Positions 44,390-53,177 of a stretch of DNA of 64,000 nucleotides are shown here, one piece after another. A program made the position numbers and the translations under genes. Below the pieces are notes generated by a model. That model was not told the origin of the DNA. It ran no database searches and saw nothing but the letters and a program-made list of their open reading frames with translations. Every line of letters starts with the position of its first letter. The first letter of the stretch is position 1. Origin of the DNA: Pleomorphomonas sp. PLEO (GTDB lineage: Bacteria; Pseudomonadota; Alphaproteobacteria; Rhizobiales; Pleomorphomonadaceae); assembly GCF_041320595.1 (NCBI RefSeq), contig NZ_CP166625.1:5020001-5084000 (forward strand), in the 5' to 3' direction.

Positions 44390-45646
44390 TCATGCCGTCG
44401 CTAACGCAGCCACCGCCTCCAGCGTGGCGTCACACAGCACCTGCGCGCCGGCGATCACCTGATGCGGCTCGACATATTCCGCCTCGTTGTGGCTGAGACC
44501 GCCACGGCAGGGCACGAAGATCATCGCCGCCGGCCCGAGGCGAGCCATGAACAACGCATCATGGAAGGCACCGGAGAACATTCGCCGGCAGGGAAAGGCG
44601 CGCTGTTTTGCGCTATCTTCGACAATGCCGATCAACCGCCGGTCAAAGCGCGCCGGCGCCACATCCATGCTTGTTCTCACCGAGGCATGGCAACCGCCGC
44701 TGGCCGCGGTCTCGGCCGTCAATCCAATGATCTCGGCCTCAAGCCGTTCGATTTCAGGACCATTCGGATGGCGTAGATCGATGGAGAAGGTGACCTCGCC
44801 CGGGATGACGTTGACAGCGCCCGGCGTGAGCGAGAGGCGGCCGACGGTGAGGCGCGCATCGGCATCGGCCGGCATCACCGTTTCCTGCAGACGGGCAATG
44901 ATGGTCGCGGCCACCGCCATGGCGTCATGGCGATCTGCAAGTGGCGTCGTGCCGGCATGCGCCACCTGCCCCTCAATGGAAACCTCAAGCCAGCGAGTGC
45001 CCTGGATCCCTTCTACAACGCCGATCAGCGCGCCATCGCGTTCGAGCAGCGGCCCCTGTTCGATGTGCAATTCGAGATAACCTGTAAACCGACCGCCGAA
45101 TGGCCTTTCGGCGGCCGCGGGCAAGGCCGTTAGCGTCGCCGCCAACTCGTCGGTGAGGCGGGCGCCGTTGCTATCCACCGCGTCCTGCCACCCTGCGGGG
45201 AAAGCACCGTGGGCATAGACCTGCGAACCAAATGCGCCGGGCGAAAAGCGGCTGCCCTCCTCGTTGGTCCAGGCCACCAGCTCGACCGGACCGGCCGTGA
45301 CGATCTTCTGGTCTTCCAACGTTTCCAGCACCTCGAGCGCGGCGAGCGTGCCGAGTGCACCATCGAAGCGTCCACCGGTTGGCTGGCTGTCGAGATGACT
45401 GCCGATCAGCATGGGAGGGCGGTCGTTATCGGCACCGGCTCGCCGCAGGAATAGATTGGCGGCTGCGTCTTGGAAGACCGAAAAGCCGCGCGCCGCGCCG
45501 AGTTCGGCCAGCAGCGCTCGCGCCGCCCTGTCGTGGGGACCGAGCGCCGGCCTGTTGACGCCTCCAGCCGGCGTGGCACCGATCGCCGCGAAAGCATCGA
45601 GGTGAGCGAGCAAACGGCGGCCATCGATCACAGGACCACGGGTCAT
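44390..45646 (-). CDS. M20-family amidohydrolase (N-carbamoyl-amino-acid hydrolase / allantoate amidohydrolase type)
   Basis: 418 residues with the metal ligands of the hydantoinase/carbamoylase branch of M20: GSHLDSQPTGGRFDGALG, TNEEGSRFSP, ELHIEQGP and a C-terminal GLSHNEAEYV. The dimerisation lid begins at VAHAGTTPLADRHDA. It should hydrolyse an N-carbamoyl or related amide bond. It is the last gene of the minus-strand sugar operon, overlapping the BtpA-family gene by four bases, which ties an amide/ureido hydrolysis step to sugar uptake. Confidence 0.87.
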   Translation of the reverse strand: MTRGPVIDGRRLLAHLDAFAAIGATPAGGVNRPALGPHDRAARALLAELGAARGFSVFQDAAANLFLRRAGADNDRPPMLIGSHLDSQPTGGRFDGALGTLAALEVLETLEDQKIVTAGPVELVAWTNEEGSRFSPGAFGSQVYAHGAFPAGWQDAVDSNGARLTDELAATLTALPAAAERPFGGRFTGYLELHIEQGPLLERDGALIGVVEGIQGTRWLEVSIEGQVAHAGTTPLADRHDAMAVAATIIARLQETVMPADADARLTVGRLSLTPGAVNVIPGEVTFSIDLRHPNGPEIERLEAEIIGLTAETAASGGCHASVRTSMDVAPARFDRRLIGIVEDSAKQRAFPCRRMFSGAFHDALFMARLGPAAMIFVPCRGGLSHNEAEYVEPHQVIAGAQVLCDATLEAVAALATA

Positions 45647-46485
45647 GGTCGGAGCCCGGCCATGAAGGTCTTGACGCGATCGGGATCGACAGTGTTCCAC
45701 CAGACGCCGTCATATTTCAGGGCGCTGGCAATGATGACGCCGTCGACAATACCCAGGATGTCACGGGCGTTGTCTGGCGTGACGCCGCTGCCGACCAGCG
45801 TCGGCAAATGCGAGGCGTCCTTGATCAGCCTGATGTAGCCGAGGTCGGCGGCGTGTCCGGTACGCTGACCGGTGGCGATCACCGCGTCGGCGTCGAAGAA
45901 GGCGAGATCGCGCACCAGTTCCTCGACCGGCCGGTCAGCGACGATGGCGTGTGCGCCGTGTTTGACATGCGCATCGGCGAATATCAGCACGCCGTTCGCC
46001 CTGAGGCGGGCGCGATAGCGCATGGCACGCGCCGCTTCGCCCTCGATGAAGCCCTCGTTGGCGACGTAGGCATTGGCCCACTGATTGACGCGGATGAAAC
46101 CGGCACCGGAGGCACTTGCAACCGCTAGCGCGGGCAGAGCCGCGTTGGCCAGCACGTTGATGCCAATCGGTCGGCCGAGTTCGCGACGGATACGATCAGC
46201 GATGACCGCCATGTGGGCGGCTGTCTCGGGGCCGATATCGTCAGGCTTCGAGAAGGGCACATCACCATGGTTCTCGACGATGACGCCATCGCAACCACCA
46301 GTGAGATAGGCGCGCGCGTCGGCGAGACCGCGTTGGTAAATCTCCTCGACTGGGCCGCCATCATGGCGTGGCGAGCCGGGCAGCGGCGCCAAGTGGACGA
46401 CGCCGATCACCACCTTGGTCCGTCCGAACAGTTGCTGGAGAGCGTCGCCGGCTGTCTGGCCGACCGGTGTTGCGGCTTCGGTCAT
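45643..46485 (-). CDS. BtpA/SgcQ family protein (TIM barrel)
   Basis: 280 residues with the family hallmarks VIGVVHLAPLPGSPRH, DGVIVENHGDVPF, GINVLANAALPALAVA and FIRVNQWANAYVANEGFIEG. BtpA was first linked to photosystem I stability in cyanobacteria, but the bacterial SgcQ-like members sit in sugar operons and their reaction is not established as far as I know. Here it lies between a PfkB kinase and an M20 hydrolase, with four-base overlaps on both sides, so a role in cleaving or rearranging a phosphorylated sugar compound is plausible. Confidence 0.87.
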   Translation of the reverse strand: MTEAATPVGQTAGDALQQLFGRTKVVIGVVHLAPLPGSPRHDGGPVEEIYQRGLADARAYLTGGCDGVIVENHGDVPFSKPDDIGPETAAHMAVIADRIRRELGRPIGINVLANAALPALAVASASGAGFIRVNQWANAYVANEGFIEGEAARAMRYRARLRANGVLIFADAHVKHGAHAIVADRPVEELVRDLAFFDADAVIATGQRTGHAADLGYIRLIKDASHLPTLVGSGVTPDNARDILGIVDGVIIASALKYDGVWWNTVDPDRVKTFMAGLRP

Positions 46486-47378
46486 GAGAACTTCCTCGAA
46501 GGTCCGCCGATCAGGGCGGCAATTTCTGAACGGCTCGGACAGGCGGCAAGCGTCCCGCGTCGGGTGACGGCAATAGCCGCCGCGCGGACACCAACGGCTA
46601 CGGCGTCAGAGAGCGGCAGGCCATGGGCGAGACATCCAGACATCACACCGGCGAAGACGTCGCCGGCTCCGCTCGTGTCGATCGCCGTCACCACGGGAGC
46701 GGCGACGCGTTCTACCTGCTTGGTTTGCCAGGCAATAAACATGGCGCCACCGGCACCGAGCGTGACGACCGCGCTCGCAGCGCCATCCCGCGACAGACGA
46801 CGAGCCGCCTCAGCCGGATCGGTGCAACCGGCCAGCGCCTCAGCCTCGATAGTGTTGACGATGATGACATCGACCTCCGGTACGGGAGCGGACCCAAGCG
46901 GACTGGGATTGAAAACGGTAGTGGCGCCCCGGTCGCGGGCCGCGTCCAGGCAGGCTTTGGTGATGTCCGGGGCGAGATTACCTTGCATCAGCAGGTGGTC
47001 CCCCCTCCCCGGCCATGAGGAAAGCTCCATGGGATCAAAAGCCCTGGCAGAGGCGGCGGCGGTCACGACGACGTTCTCGCCTGCCCGGTCGACAAGGATC
47101 GTCGACCGATCAGTCGGCGTGTCGAGCACGACGAGCCCGTTGAGCGATAGCTCGGCGGTGAGCGCCGCCCGCACGAAGACCGCATCGGGATCGGCGCCCA
47201 GCGCGGCGCGAAAAACAACGTCGGCGCCGGTACGCGCAGCCGCCACCGCCTGGTTGGCGCCCTTGCCGCCAACCCCGCGCGCCGTCGCGACGGTGTTCAC
47301 CGTCTCGCCGGGCCGCGGCAGCCGATCGACATAGAAGGTGTCGTCGACGCAGACGTTGCCGACCACGTAGAGCGCCAT
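46482..47378 (-). CDS. PfkB/ribokinase-family carbohydrate kinase
   Basis: 298 residues. The N-terminal PfkB signature is RGVGGKGANQAVAAARTG and the C-terminal one, with the catalytic Asp, is AIDTSGAGDVFAG. It should phosphorylate the sugar or nucleoside moiety brought in by the adjacent ribose-type importer. Three bases separate it from the amidotransferase-like gene upstream and four bases overlap the BtpA gene downstream. Confidence 0.9.
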   Translation of the reverse strand: MALYVVGNVCVDDTFYVDRLPRPGETVNTVATARGVGGKGANQAVAAARTGADVVFRAALGADPDAVFVRAALTAELSLNGLVVLDTPTDRSTILVDRAGENVVVTAAASARAFDPMELSSWPGRGDHLLMQGNLAPDITKACLDAARDRGATTVFNPSPLGSAPVPEVDVIIVNTIEAEALAGCTDPAEAARRLSRDGAASAVVTLGAGGAMFIAWQTKQVERVAAPVVTAIDTSGAGDVFAGVMSGCLAHGLPLSDAVAVGVRAAAIAVTRRGTLAACPSRSEIAALIGGPSRKFS

Positions 47379-47381
47379 GGA

Positions 47382-48149
47382 TCAGTCCCGTCCGGTCGCC
47401 CAGGCCAGCATCTGCTCGAACAGCGTCTTGTAGCCCTTCCAAGCGACGAAATCTGGCGACAGCCAATGTGGGCCAACGTCCGAGGTCCAGGCAACCGACC
47501 GCCCCTTGCCGTAAGTTCCGGTGACGAGCAGCGGCAGCGCACCATATTCGGATGACACCGTAGCCAGTACCTCGGCACCCGGCTTGACCTCGACTTCGTT
47601 GAAGCCGAGTAGCACCGGCCAATCGCCGCCGAGACCCTTCAGGATCGGATGGCTGGCCTTGCCGCTGACCACTGCCGAAAAACCTTCCGGCACCTCGACG
47701 CGGTCGTCGTAGGGAAGGCAGGTAACCGGCAGCACTTCCTCGACAGCCGTCTTGCGATAGCGGGCGCCGCCATTGATGCCCTGGAAGGAATAGTAACCGC
47801 CGAACATCAGAAGGCCGCCGCCATTGCGGACATAGTCGCGGATCAGCTTCAACCGGTTGGGCGTCGTCTGCGACTTGATCCAGGTGTCCGGGTGGAGCAG
47901 CAGCGTATTGGCGCCGATGTCGGACAGCACCACCGCGTCATAGGCCGACAGCGCTTCCATGGTCTGCGGAAAATCACGCTGCGCCTCGTGCGAGGGCATG
48001 AAGGTAACGTCGAACGGTCCACCTTTCAGTGCCCTCAACAGTTCATCGGCGCCGGTATGGTAGGTGACGGTTGCGAACTGGTCGAAGCCCTTGATGTGGG
48101 TGGCGGTCGAAACCCAGGATTCGCCGGCCAGCAGGATCTTCTTGGTCAT
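47382..48149 (-). CDS. glutamine-amidotransferase-like protein (ThuA-related fold)
   Basis: 255 residues. Opening MTKKILLAGESWVSTATHIKGFDQF, then YDAVVLSDIGANTLLLHPDTW, LIRDYVRNGGGLLMFGGYYSFQG and GKGRSVAWTSDVGPHW match the putative cytoplasmic class-I-amidotransferase-like family found in sugar operons. A nucleophile Cys at the usual elbow position (GGxCxG) is not seen: the segment reads FGGYYSF. So a true amidotransferase reaction is doubtful and a sugar-binding or isomerase-like role is possible. Confidence 0.75.
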   Translation of the reverse strand: MTKKILLAGESWVSTATHIKGFDQFATVTYHTGADELLRALKGGPFDVTFMPSHEAQRDFPQTMEALSAYDAVVLSDIGANTLLLHPDTWIKSQTTPNRLKLIRDYVRNGGGLLMFGGYYSFQGINGGARYRKTAVEEVLPVTCLPYDDRVEVPEGFSAVVSGKASHPILKGLGGDWPVLLGFNEVEVKPGAEVLATVSSEYGALPLLVTGTYGKGRSVAWTSDVGPHWLSPDFVAWKGYKTLFEQMLAWATGRD

Positions 48150-48185
48150 TTTGCTTTCCTCGGCAGTAGGTGGAAAAGGCGTCCG

Positions 48186-49274
48186 TCAGGCGGAGAACAC
48201 CGATTTTGGATTGTCTTTGAGCATGCGGTCGATCACCGCCTCGTCGAGACCATGGCGCCTCAAGCGCGGTACGAAGTGGCGCAGTACGTGGGCATAGCCG
48301 AAGCCGCCATAGCGGGTCAGCATCATCTTGAGAAACACGTCCTGCGACATCAGCACCCGATCGGCGTAGCCCTTGTCGACCAGGTTGAGGATGCCACGGG
48401 CGTTATCCTCGTCGGATGGCGACTGGGCGTCCTGGTCGGCGTAATAGTAATCCATACCGATCATATCGTATTCGATGAAGGCGCCGCGCGCGGCGAGCGA
48501 TGTCTGATAGGTCGTGTCGTCCCAGCTCGGATTCATGTGACAGAGCACGGTGTGGCGGAGGTCGGCGCCTTCCGATTCCACCACATCGAGAACCTCGTGA
48601 GCGAGCCGTTCCCAGCCCGGCAGGTGGATGGTCAGCGGCACGCCGGTGCGCGCCGAAGCACGCGCCGCGCCACGTAGCGATCGGCGCTCAGCTTCGGTGA
48701 AATCCTTGGAGACGCCGATCTCGCCGATGATGCCGGCCATCACCGGCGGTTGCGTGTCGCCGCCACCAACATCGTCGACAATGAATTGGGCGATAGCTTC
48801 GACATCCATCGCCCGCATCCAGTCGGGGTGGCTGAATTCGAGATAGAAGCCGGTCCCCATGACGATCTTGAGGCCCGACAGGCGAGCGATGCGGGCGAGC
48901 GCTTCCGGGTCGCGACCGATGCCGATGGTGGTGGCGTCGACCACCGTGTTGCCACCGAAGTGGCGGTAGCGCTCAAGCTCGCGCAGGGCGAGATCGGCAT
49001 CGTCGAGCGATACGTTGTCACGGTTGAGGTAGGGGTTCATTCTGAGTTCGCCGATGATCTCGATATTCACCGGCTGCTCGGAAACGCGACGTCCCTCGTC
49101 GTCGATATCGCAAGGACAACGCCACGCCTTGGCACCATCGAGCAGGATATGCTCGTGCATCAGCGTGACGCCCATCTCCTCGACCGGCATCGGCCCGGTG
49201 ACCGTCATCACCATGCCCGACCGGATACCAATCGGCGACCGGTCGGCCGGCTTGCCTGCGAACAGATGATCCAT
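48186..49274 (-). CDS. phosphotriesterase-homology (PHP-type) metallohydrolase
   Basis: 362-residue amidohydrolase-superfamily protein. The HxH metal pair is in TLMHEHILLDG (His40, His42). The bridging ligand position reads GEIGVSKDF with Glu, as in E. coli PHP, in place of the carbamoylated Lys of phosphotriesterase. Further ligands are in LTIHLPGW, VLCHMNPSW and MSQDVFLK. The natural substrate is probably an ester, lactone or cyclic amide and not an organophosphate. The ATG at 49274 follows AGGAG; a TTG at 49280 would overlap the permease stop. Confidence 0.85.
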   Translation of the reverse strand: MDHLFAGKPADRSPIGIRSGMVMTVTGPMPVEEMGVTLMHEHILLDGAKAWRCPCDIDDEGRRVSEQPVNIEIIGELRMNPYLNRDNVSLDDADLALRELERYRHFGGNTVVDATTIGIGRDPEALARIARLSGLKIVMGTGFYLEFSHPDWMRAMDVEAIAQFIVDDVGGGDTQPPVMAGIIGEIGVSKDFTEAERRSLRGAARASARTGVPLTIHLPGWERLAHEVLDVVESEGADLRHTVLCHMNPSWDDTTYQTSLAARGAFIEYDMIGMDYYYADQDAQSPSDEDNARGILNLVDKGYADRVLMSQDVFLKMMLTRYGGFGYAHVLRHFVPRLRRHGLDEAVIDRMLKDNPKSVFSA

Positions 49275-49276
49275 GA

Positions 49277-50284
49277 TCAACGGCTCCTGGATCCGCCCTT
49301 GAACAGGCGGAAATTCAGCCAGATGGCGACAAGGATGATCAGGCCGGTCACGATCGGCGTCAGGAAGGGCGACAGATGGGCGAGGATCAGGCCATTGGCA
49401 ATCACCGCCACGGTCAGCGCACCCAGCACGGTGCCAACCACCGAGCCACGCCCCCCGAAAAGTGACGTGCCGCCTAGCACCACGGCGGCGATGACGTCGA
49501 GTTCGAAACCCTGGCCGGAGTTGGACGAGCCGGAGCCGAGCCGCGAGGCAAGGATGATACCGGCGAGCGCCGCCGCCGCGCTGGTCAGCACGTAGACCAT
49601 CAGCGTGACGAGGCGAGTATTGACGCCGGCCCGCCGCACCGCTTCGGCATTGGCGCCGACGCCGGTGACGTAGCGGCCGAAGGCCGTCTCGTTGAAGACG
49701 AGATAGGCGATGACCAACACGACGACCGCGATCAGCGCCGGCACCGGCACGCCGATGAACCAGGCGCGGCCGATGACATTGAAGCCGCTGGCCGGATCGA
49801 CGGGAATGGAATAGCCGCCGGTGATCAGAAGCGCGATGCCACGGATGACCGACAAGCCGGCCAGTGTGACAATGAAAGCGGGGATGCCTTCAAAGGCGAT
49901 GAAAAAGCCCTGCAAAGCGCCGACGGCGGCGCCAAGGCAGAGGAGAGCGAACACGACCACCGGCCAAGGCACTCCCCATTGCAGCAGCACCGCCGACAGC
50001 GTGGCCGTCAACGCCAGCACCGAACCGACGGAGAGGTCGATGCCGCCGGTGGTGATGACGAAGGTCATGGCCGAGGCGACGATCAATAGCGGTGCCGACT
50101 GACGGACGATGTTGAGGAGGTTGGGGGTGGTCAGGAAAGCGTCGGTCGACAGCGAAAAGACGATGCAGACCACGGCGAAGAACAAGGCAATGGAGACGAC
50201 GCCGCCCCGGGCGACCGCCTTTTCATGCCAGCTTGCCTTGACGAGGCGCGAAGGCACTTGCTGTTTGATGGCACTGTCGCTCAT
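49277..50284 (-). CDS. ribose-type ABC transporter permease
   Basis: 335 residues with eight to ten hydrophobic segments of the RbsC/BPD_transp_2 type: FVITTGGIDLSVGSVLALT, GFFIAFEGIPAFIVTLAGLSVIRG, GANAEAVRRAGVNTR and the C-terminal VIAAVVLGGTSLFGGRGSVVGTVLGAL. Start overlaps the ATPase stop by four bases. Confidence 0.92.
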   Translation of the reverse strand: MSDSAIKQQVPSRLVKASWHEKAVARGGVVSIALFFAVVCIVFSLSTDAFLTTPNLLNIVRQSAPLLIVASAMTFVITTGGIDLSVGSVLALTATLSAVLLQWGVPWPVVVFALLCLGAAVGALQGFFIAFEGIPAFIVTLAGLSVIRGIALLITGGYSIPVDPASGFNVIGRAWFIGVPVPALIAVVVLVIAYLVFNETAFGRYVTGVGANAEAVRRAGVNTRLVTLMVYVLTSAAAALAGIILASRLGSGSSNSGQGFELDVIAAVVLGGTSLFGGRGSVVGTVLGALTVAVIANGLILAHLSPFLTPIVTGLIILVAIWLNFRLFKGGSRSR

Positions 50285-51078
50285 GCCGTAACTCCCGCGC
50301 TGTCGGTCGCCCCGGCCGATCGGGCTGTGAACTTGCGCCCGACGATCAGGTTCACCACCTCCTCGATGCTGGTTTCCGAAACGTGCCGTTCAGCGACGTT
50401 GCGTCCCTCGTACATCACCTGGATGCGATCACAGACCAGGAACAGATCCTGCAGGCGGTGGGTGATCAGGATTACCGAAACACCACGCGCGCTGACGGCG
50501 CGGATCAGGTCGAGCACGGCTTCCACTTCGGCGACGGCCAGTGCCGCCGTCGGCTCGTCCATGATCAGCACGCGCGGATCGAAAGACGCGGCGCGACCGA
50601 TGGCGATCGATTGCCGCTGACCGCCGGAGAGGTTCTCGACCTTGAGGCGGGTGTCGGCGATGACGATGCCGAGGCGGTCGAGCATGGCGCGCGCCTCGGC
50701 ATGCATGCGCGTCTTGTCGAGAAACGACAGGCCAGCGACGCGGCGACGCGGTTCGCGGCCGAGGAACAGATTGCCGGCGACGTCCACCGTGTCGCAGAGC
50801 GACAGGTCCTGATAGACCATCTCAACACGGGCGGCGCGGGCGTCGGCGGGCGAAGCGAAGCTGACGACCTCGCCATCAATTTCGATGCTGCCGGCATCTG
50901 GAATGATGGCACCGGAAAGAACCTTGCTGAGCGTCGATTTTCCGGCGCCGTTGTCTCCGACGAGGCCGAGCACTTCGCCGGGCTTGAGCGTCAGCGATAC
51001 GTCGTCGAGGACTTGAATGGGATGATAGCGTTTGGAGATGCCGGTCATCCGAACGCGATAGGGCGAGGTTTCCGTCAT
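50281..51078 (-). CDS. ribose-type ABC transporter ATP-binding protein, single domain
   Basis: 265 residues, one nucleotide-binding domain of the FrcA type and not the double RbsA type. Walker A GDNGAGKST, Q-loop MVYQDLSLCDTVDV, signature LSGGQRQSIAIGRA, Walker B LIMDEPTAAL and the switch His in LITHRL are present. I start at the ATG at 51078 (MTETSPYRVRM); the frame upstream of it reads as intergenic and contains the hairpin at 51133-51166. Confidence 0.9.
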   Translation of the reverse strand: MTETSPYRVRMTGISKRYHPIQVLDDVSLTLKPGEVLGLVGDNGAGKSTLSKVLSGAIIPDAGSIEIDGEVVSFASPADARAARVEMVYQDLSLCDTVDVAGNLFLGREPRRRVAGLSFLDKTRMHAEARAMLDRLGIVIADTRLKVENLSGGQRQSIAIGRAASFDPRVLIMDEPTAALAVAEVEAVLDLIRAVSARGVSVILITHRLQDLFLVCDRIQVMYEGRNVAERHVSETSIEEVVNLIVGRKFTARSAGATDSAGVTA

Positions 51079-51132
51079 GCTGAAATCCGCTCGGGAATGG
51101 CCTTGGGGTAGCGCATTCCATGGGGAACGGCA

Positions 51133-51166
51133 TCCCGTCGGTCGGCCTGGACGGCAACCGACGGGA
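51133..51166 (-). terminator. intra-operon hairpin between binding-protein and ATPase genes
   Basis: TCCCGTCGGT and ACCGACGGGA form a 10-bp stem with a 14-base loop in the 148-base gap. Hairpins here commonly stabilise the upstream mRNA or attenuate read-through so that more binding protein than ATPase is made. There is no T-run. Confidence 0.5.
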
Positions 51167-51226
51167 AGCAACGATGAGCAGGACGCCGTGGATGACCCCG
51201 GCGATCCGACCATTCACCAGCTCAGA

Positions 51227-52162
51227 TCACTGGAACATCGACTTGAAGCCGGCCACGTTGTCCTTGGTGACGATGGTCACCGGGACATTGATGATCGGCT
51301 CGACTTTACCACCCGCCTTGAGCGTCTTCAGCGCTTCGACGGCCGCCTTGCCCTCGCCGGCCGGGTCCTGCTGGACGACGGCGACGACCCAGCCTTCCTC
51401 GATGCCCTGGGCGGCTTGCTTGGTGAGGTCCCAGCCGAACACCTTGACGCTGTCGGTATGGCTCTGGGCGGTGACGGCGGAGACCGCGCCGACCAGCGCC
51501 GGCTCGCCGGTGGCGTAGAGCGTGCTCATGGTCGGGTTGGCAGTCATCAGATTTTCCGAAGCCGACAGCGCCACATCCTGAACGTTCTGACCGTCGACCG
51601 TATCGAGGAATTTGACGTCGACGCCGCTGGCCGTCACTGCCTTCTTGAAACCGTCGAGACGCTGATTCTGGATGAACGAGTTGAGGGCGCCAACGACACC
51701 CACCGTCGCCTTGCCGCCCATGCTGGCCTTGACGTAATCGGCGTAGAACTTGCCGATGTCCTCGCCGGCCTTGGTATTGTCGACACCCACGAAGGCGACA
51801 TTATCGCCACCCGGAATCTGGGCATCGATGGCGATCACCGGAATGCCGGCGGCCTTGGCGGCGGTAATCGCCGGCTTGACGCCGTTGACGTCGATGGCCA
51901 CCAGAATGATGCCATCGACCTTCTGGGTGATATAGTTCTCGATGGCGTCGTTCTGAGCCGAGGGAACATTGTTGGCGTTATAGATGACGAGATCGACACC
52001 CGCCGCCTTGGCGGCGGCCGTGGCGCCATCGTTGATCTGGTTGAAGAACAGCGCTTGCTGGTTGATATTGACGAGCGCAAAAGTTTCGGCGGAGGCCGGC
52101 GACAGGCTAGCGGCGAAAATGGTCGCGAGGGCGCTGCCCGCGAGAATCCTGGAAAGACGCAT
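51227..52162 (-). CDS. ribose-type periplasmic sugar-binding protein
   Basis: 311 residues. A signal peptide ending at SPASAETF precedes an RbsB-family (Peripla_BP_4) domain with FFNQINDGATAAAKAAGVDL, DGIILVAIDVNGVKPAI and IPVIAIDAQIPGGDNVAFVGVDN. First gene of the operon, transcribed from the promoter at 52226-52254. Ligand unknown; the later genes suggest a sugar-containing compound with an amide group. Confidence 0.92.
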   Translation of the reverse strand: MRLSRILAGSALATIFAASLSPASAETFALVNINQQALFFNQINDGATAAAKAAGVDLVIYNANNVPSAQNDAIENYITQKVDGIILVAIDVNGVKPAITAAKAAGIPVIAIDAQIPGGDNVAFVGVDNTKAGEDIGKFYADYVKASMGGKATVGVVGALNSFIQNQRLDGFKKAVTASGVDVKFLDTVDGQNVQDVALSASENLMTANPTMSTLYATGEPALVGAVSAVTAQSHTDSVKVFGWDLTKQAAQGIEEGWVVAVVQQDPAGEGKAAVEALKTLKAGGKVEPIINVPVTIVTKDNVAGFKSMFQ

Positions 52163-52225
52163 TTCGGAATCCCCTTTGGTTTATTTGCCCCTTTGGGGCT
52201 TGTTGGTGTCGGATGACACAGCGCG

Positions 52226-52254
52226 ATAATTCAAGATCATTGATTTTCTGTCAA
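52226..52254 (-). promoter_or_regulatory. sigma-70 promoter of the ribose-type operon
   Basis: On the minus strand TTGACA (52254-52249) and AATTAT (52231-52226) are separated by 17 bases, with the start of transcription expected about 55 bases upstream of the binding-protein ATG. This is the best sigma-70-like promoter I see in the window. Confidence 0.6.
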
Positions 52255-52263
52255 GTAACTTGA
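52251..52263. promoter_or_regulatory. operator TCAAGT-A-ACTTGA overlapping the -35 box
   Basis: TCAAGTAACTTGA is a perfect odd palindrome that shares four bases with the -35 element. A repressor bound here would block the polymerase. The XRE-cupin regulator encoded 290 bases further upstream is the nearest candidate. A half site, ACTTGA, also occurs at 53431-53436 in the GntR-gene promoter. Confidence 0.55.
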
Positions 52264-52550
52264 ATGACGTTTTGGGCAGCAATCCGGCCAATTTTCAGGC
52301 GCCCAACGCGACGCCTTCAAGACGCTTCAGGGAACAAAAACGATGCGCCCCTGATCCAAATCGAACTTGCCCGCTTTCCTGCCTGAAAGGCCCGTACCGC
52401 TGTCGACCGACATGCGACAGCGGGCAACGAAGCAAGCCCAGCAAAACGGCACTTTCGTTTCGCACAGGAGCTATGTGTAAGGCAGACTGTATTTTGCCGG
52501 CTTATAAACTCACCGGGCAAACCAAGAAATCCGCGTAAATCCGGCTGGTC
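52264..52550. other. gap between the XRE-cupin gene end and the ribose-type operon promoter
   Basis: About 290 bases. CCGCTGTCG (52397-52405) and CGACAGCGG (52415-52423) form a 9-bp hairpin with a 9-base loop downstream of the XRE-cupin gene, without a T-run. No gene is supported. Confidence 0.4.
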
Positions 52551-53177
52551 CTAGAAGGTTGCCGGCGTGTTGACCCAGAAAATGCTGGCCCGACGATCGC
52601 CGGCATTGCGATAATGATGCGGCAGATCGGAATTGAAGGCGAAGGCATCGCCTTCCATCAAATGAAATTTGCGCTCACCGACGATCAACTCGACCTCGCC
52701 GGCTATGACGTAGCCGACTTCCTCACCAACGTGTTGGATGGGACCGGCGCTCTCGCCCCCCACCTCGACGTGGTGGATGTTGCACTGCAGGAGATGGCCG
52801 GGCGAATAGGGAATAATCCGCTCAAGAGCGATGCCTCGGCCGCGACGGAGCGGATCGAGCGTCAGCACCGGCCGTGTGCCGGCCCGGAAGATCATCCCCT
52901 CCTCGCCGTGCGATTCCTCGAAGAACCAGCCGATATTCTTGTCGAGCACCTTAATGATCCGGTGCAGCATGGGCAGCGATGGCGACGCCTTACCGTTCTC
53001 GATCTTCGATAGCAGGCTTTCCGAGCAGTTGGCGGCCTGCGCCAGCGCCTTCAGCGTCATGCCGCGCGTCTGGCGCGCCAGCTTGAGGCGCGTACCGAGG
53101 CCGATCGGCATGCCGTGCCGGACGTCGTCGGACAGAGCGCTGGGGGTATCAACGAGGACCGTATCGTCCGTCTTCAT
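52551..53177 (-). CDS. XRE-family regulator with C-terminal cupin domain
   Basis: 208 residues. Helix-turn-helix at about 25-80 (GTRLKLARQTRGMTLKALAQ, then CSESLLSKIENGKASPSLPMLHRI), then a cupin sensor domain (IHHVEVGGESAGPIQHVGEEVGYVIAGEVEL and DAFAFNSDLPHHYRN). The start at 53177 is chosen because AGGAAAG precedes it. This type often represses an adjacent catabolic operon and is released by a small ligand bound in the cupin; the ribose-type operon and the GntR operon are the two candidates. Confidence 0.88.
   Translation of the reverse strand: MKTDDTVLVDTPSALSDDVRHGMPIGLGTRLKLARQTRGMTLKALAQAANCSESLLSKIENGKASPSLPMLHRIIKVLDKNIGWFFEESHGEEGMIFRAGTRPVLTLDPLRRGRGIALERIIPYSPGHLLQCNIHHVEVGGESAGPIQHVGEEVGYVIAGEVELIVGERKFHLMEGDAFAFNSDLPHHYRNAGDRRASIFWVNTPATF

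Noticed and set aside
47382-48149. Active class-I glutamine amidotransferase
   Set aside because: The expected nucleophilic Cys at the elbow is not visible (FGGYYSF), so only the fold relation is claimed.
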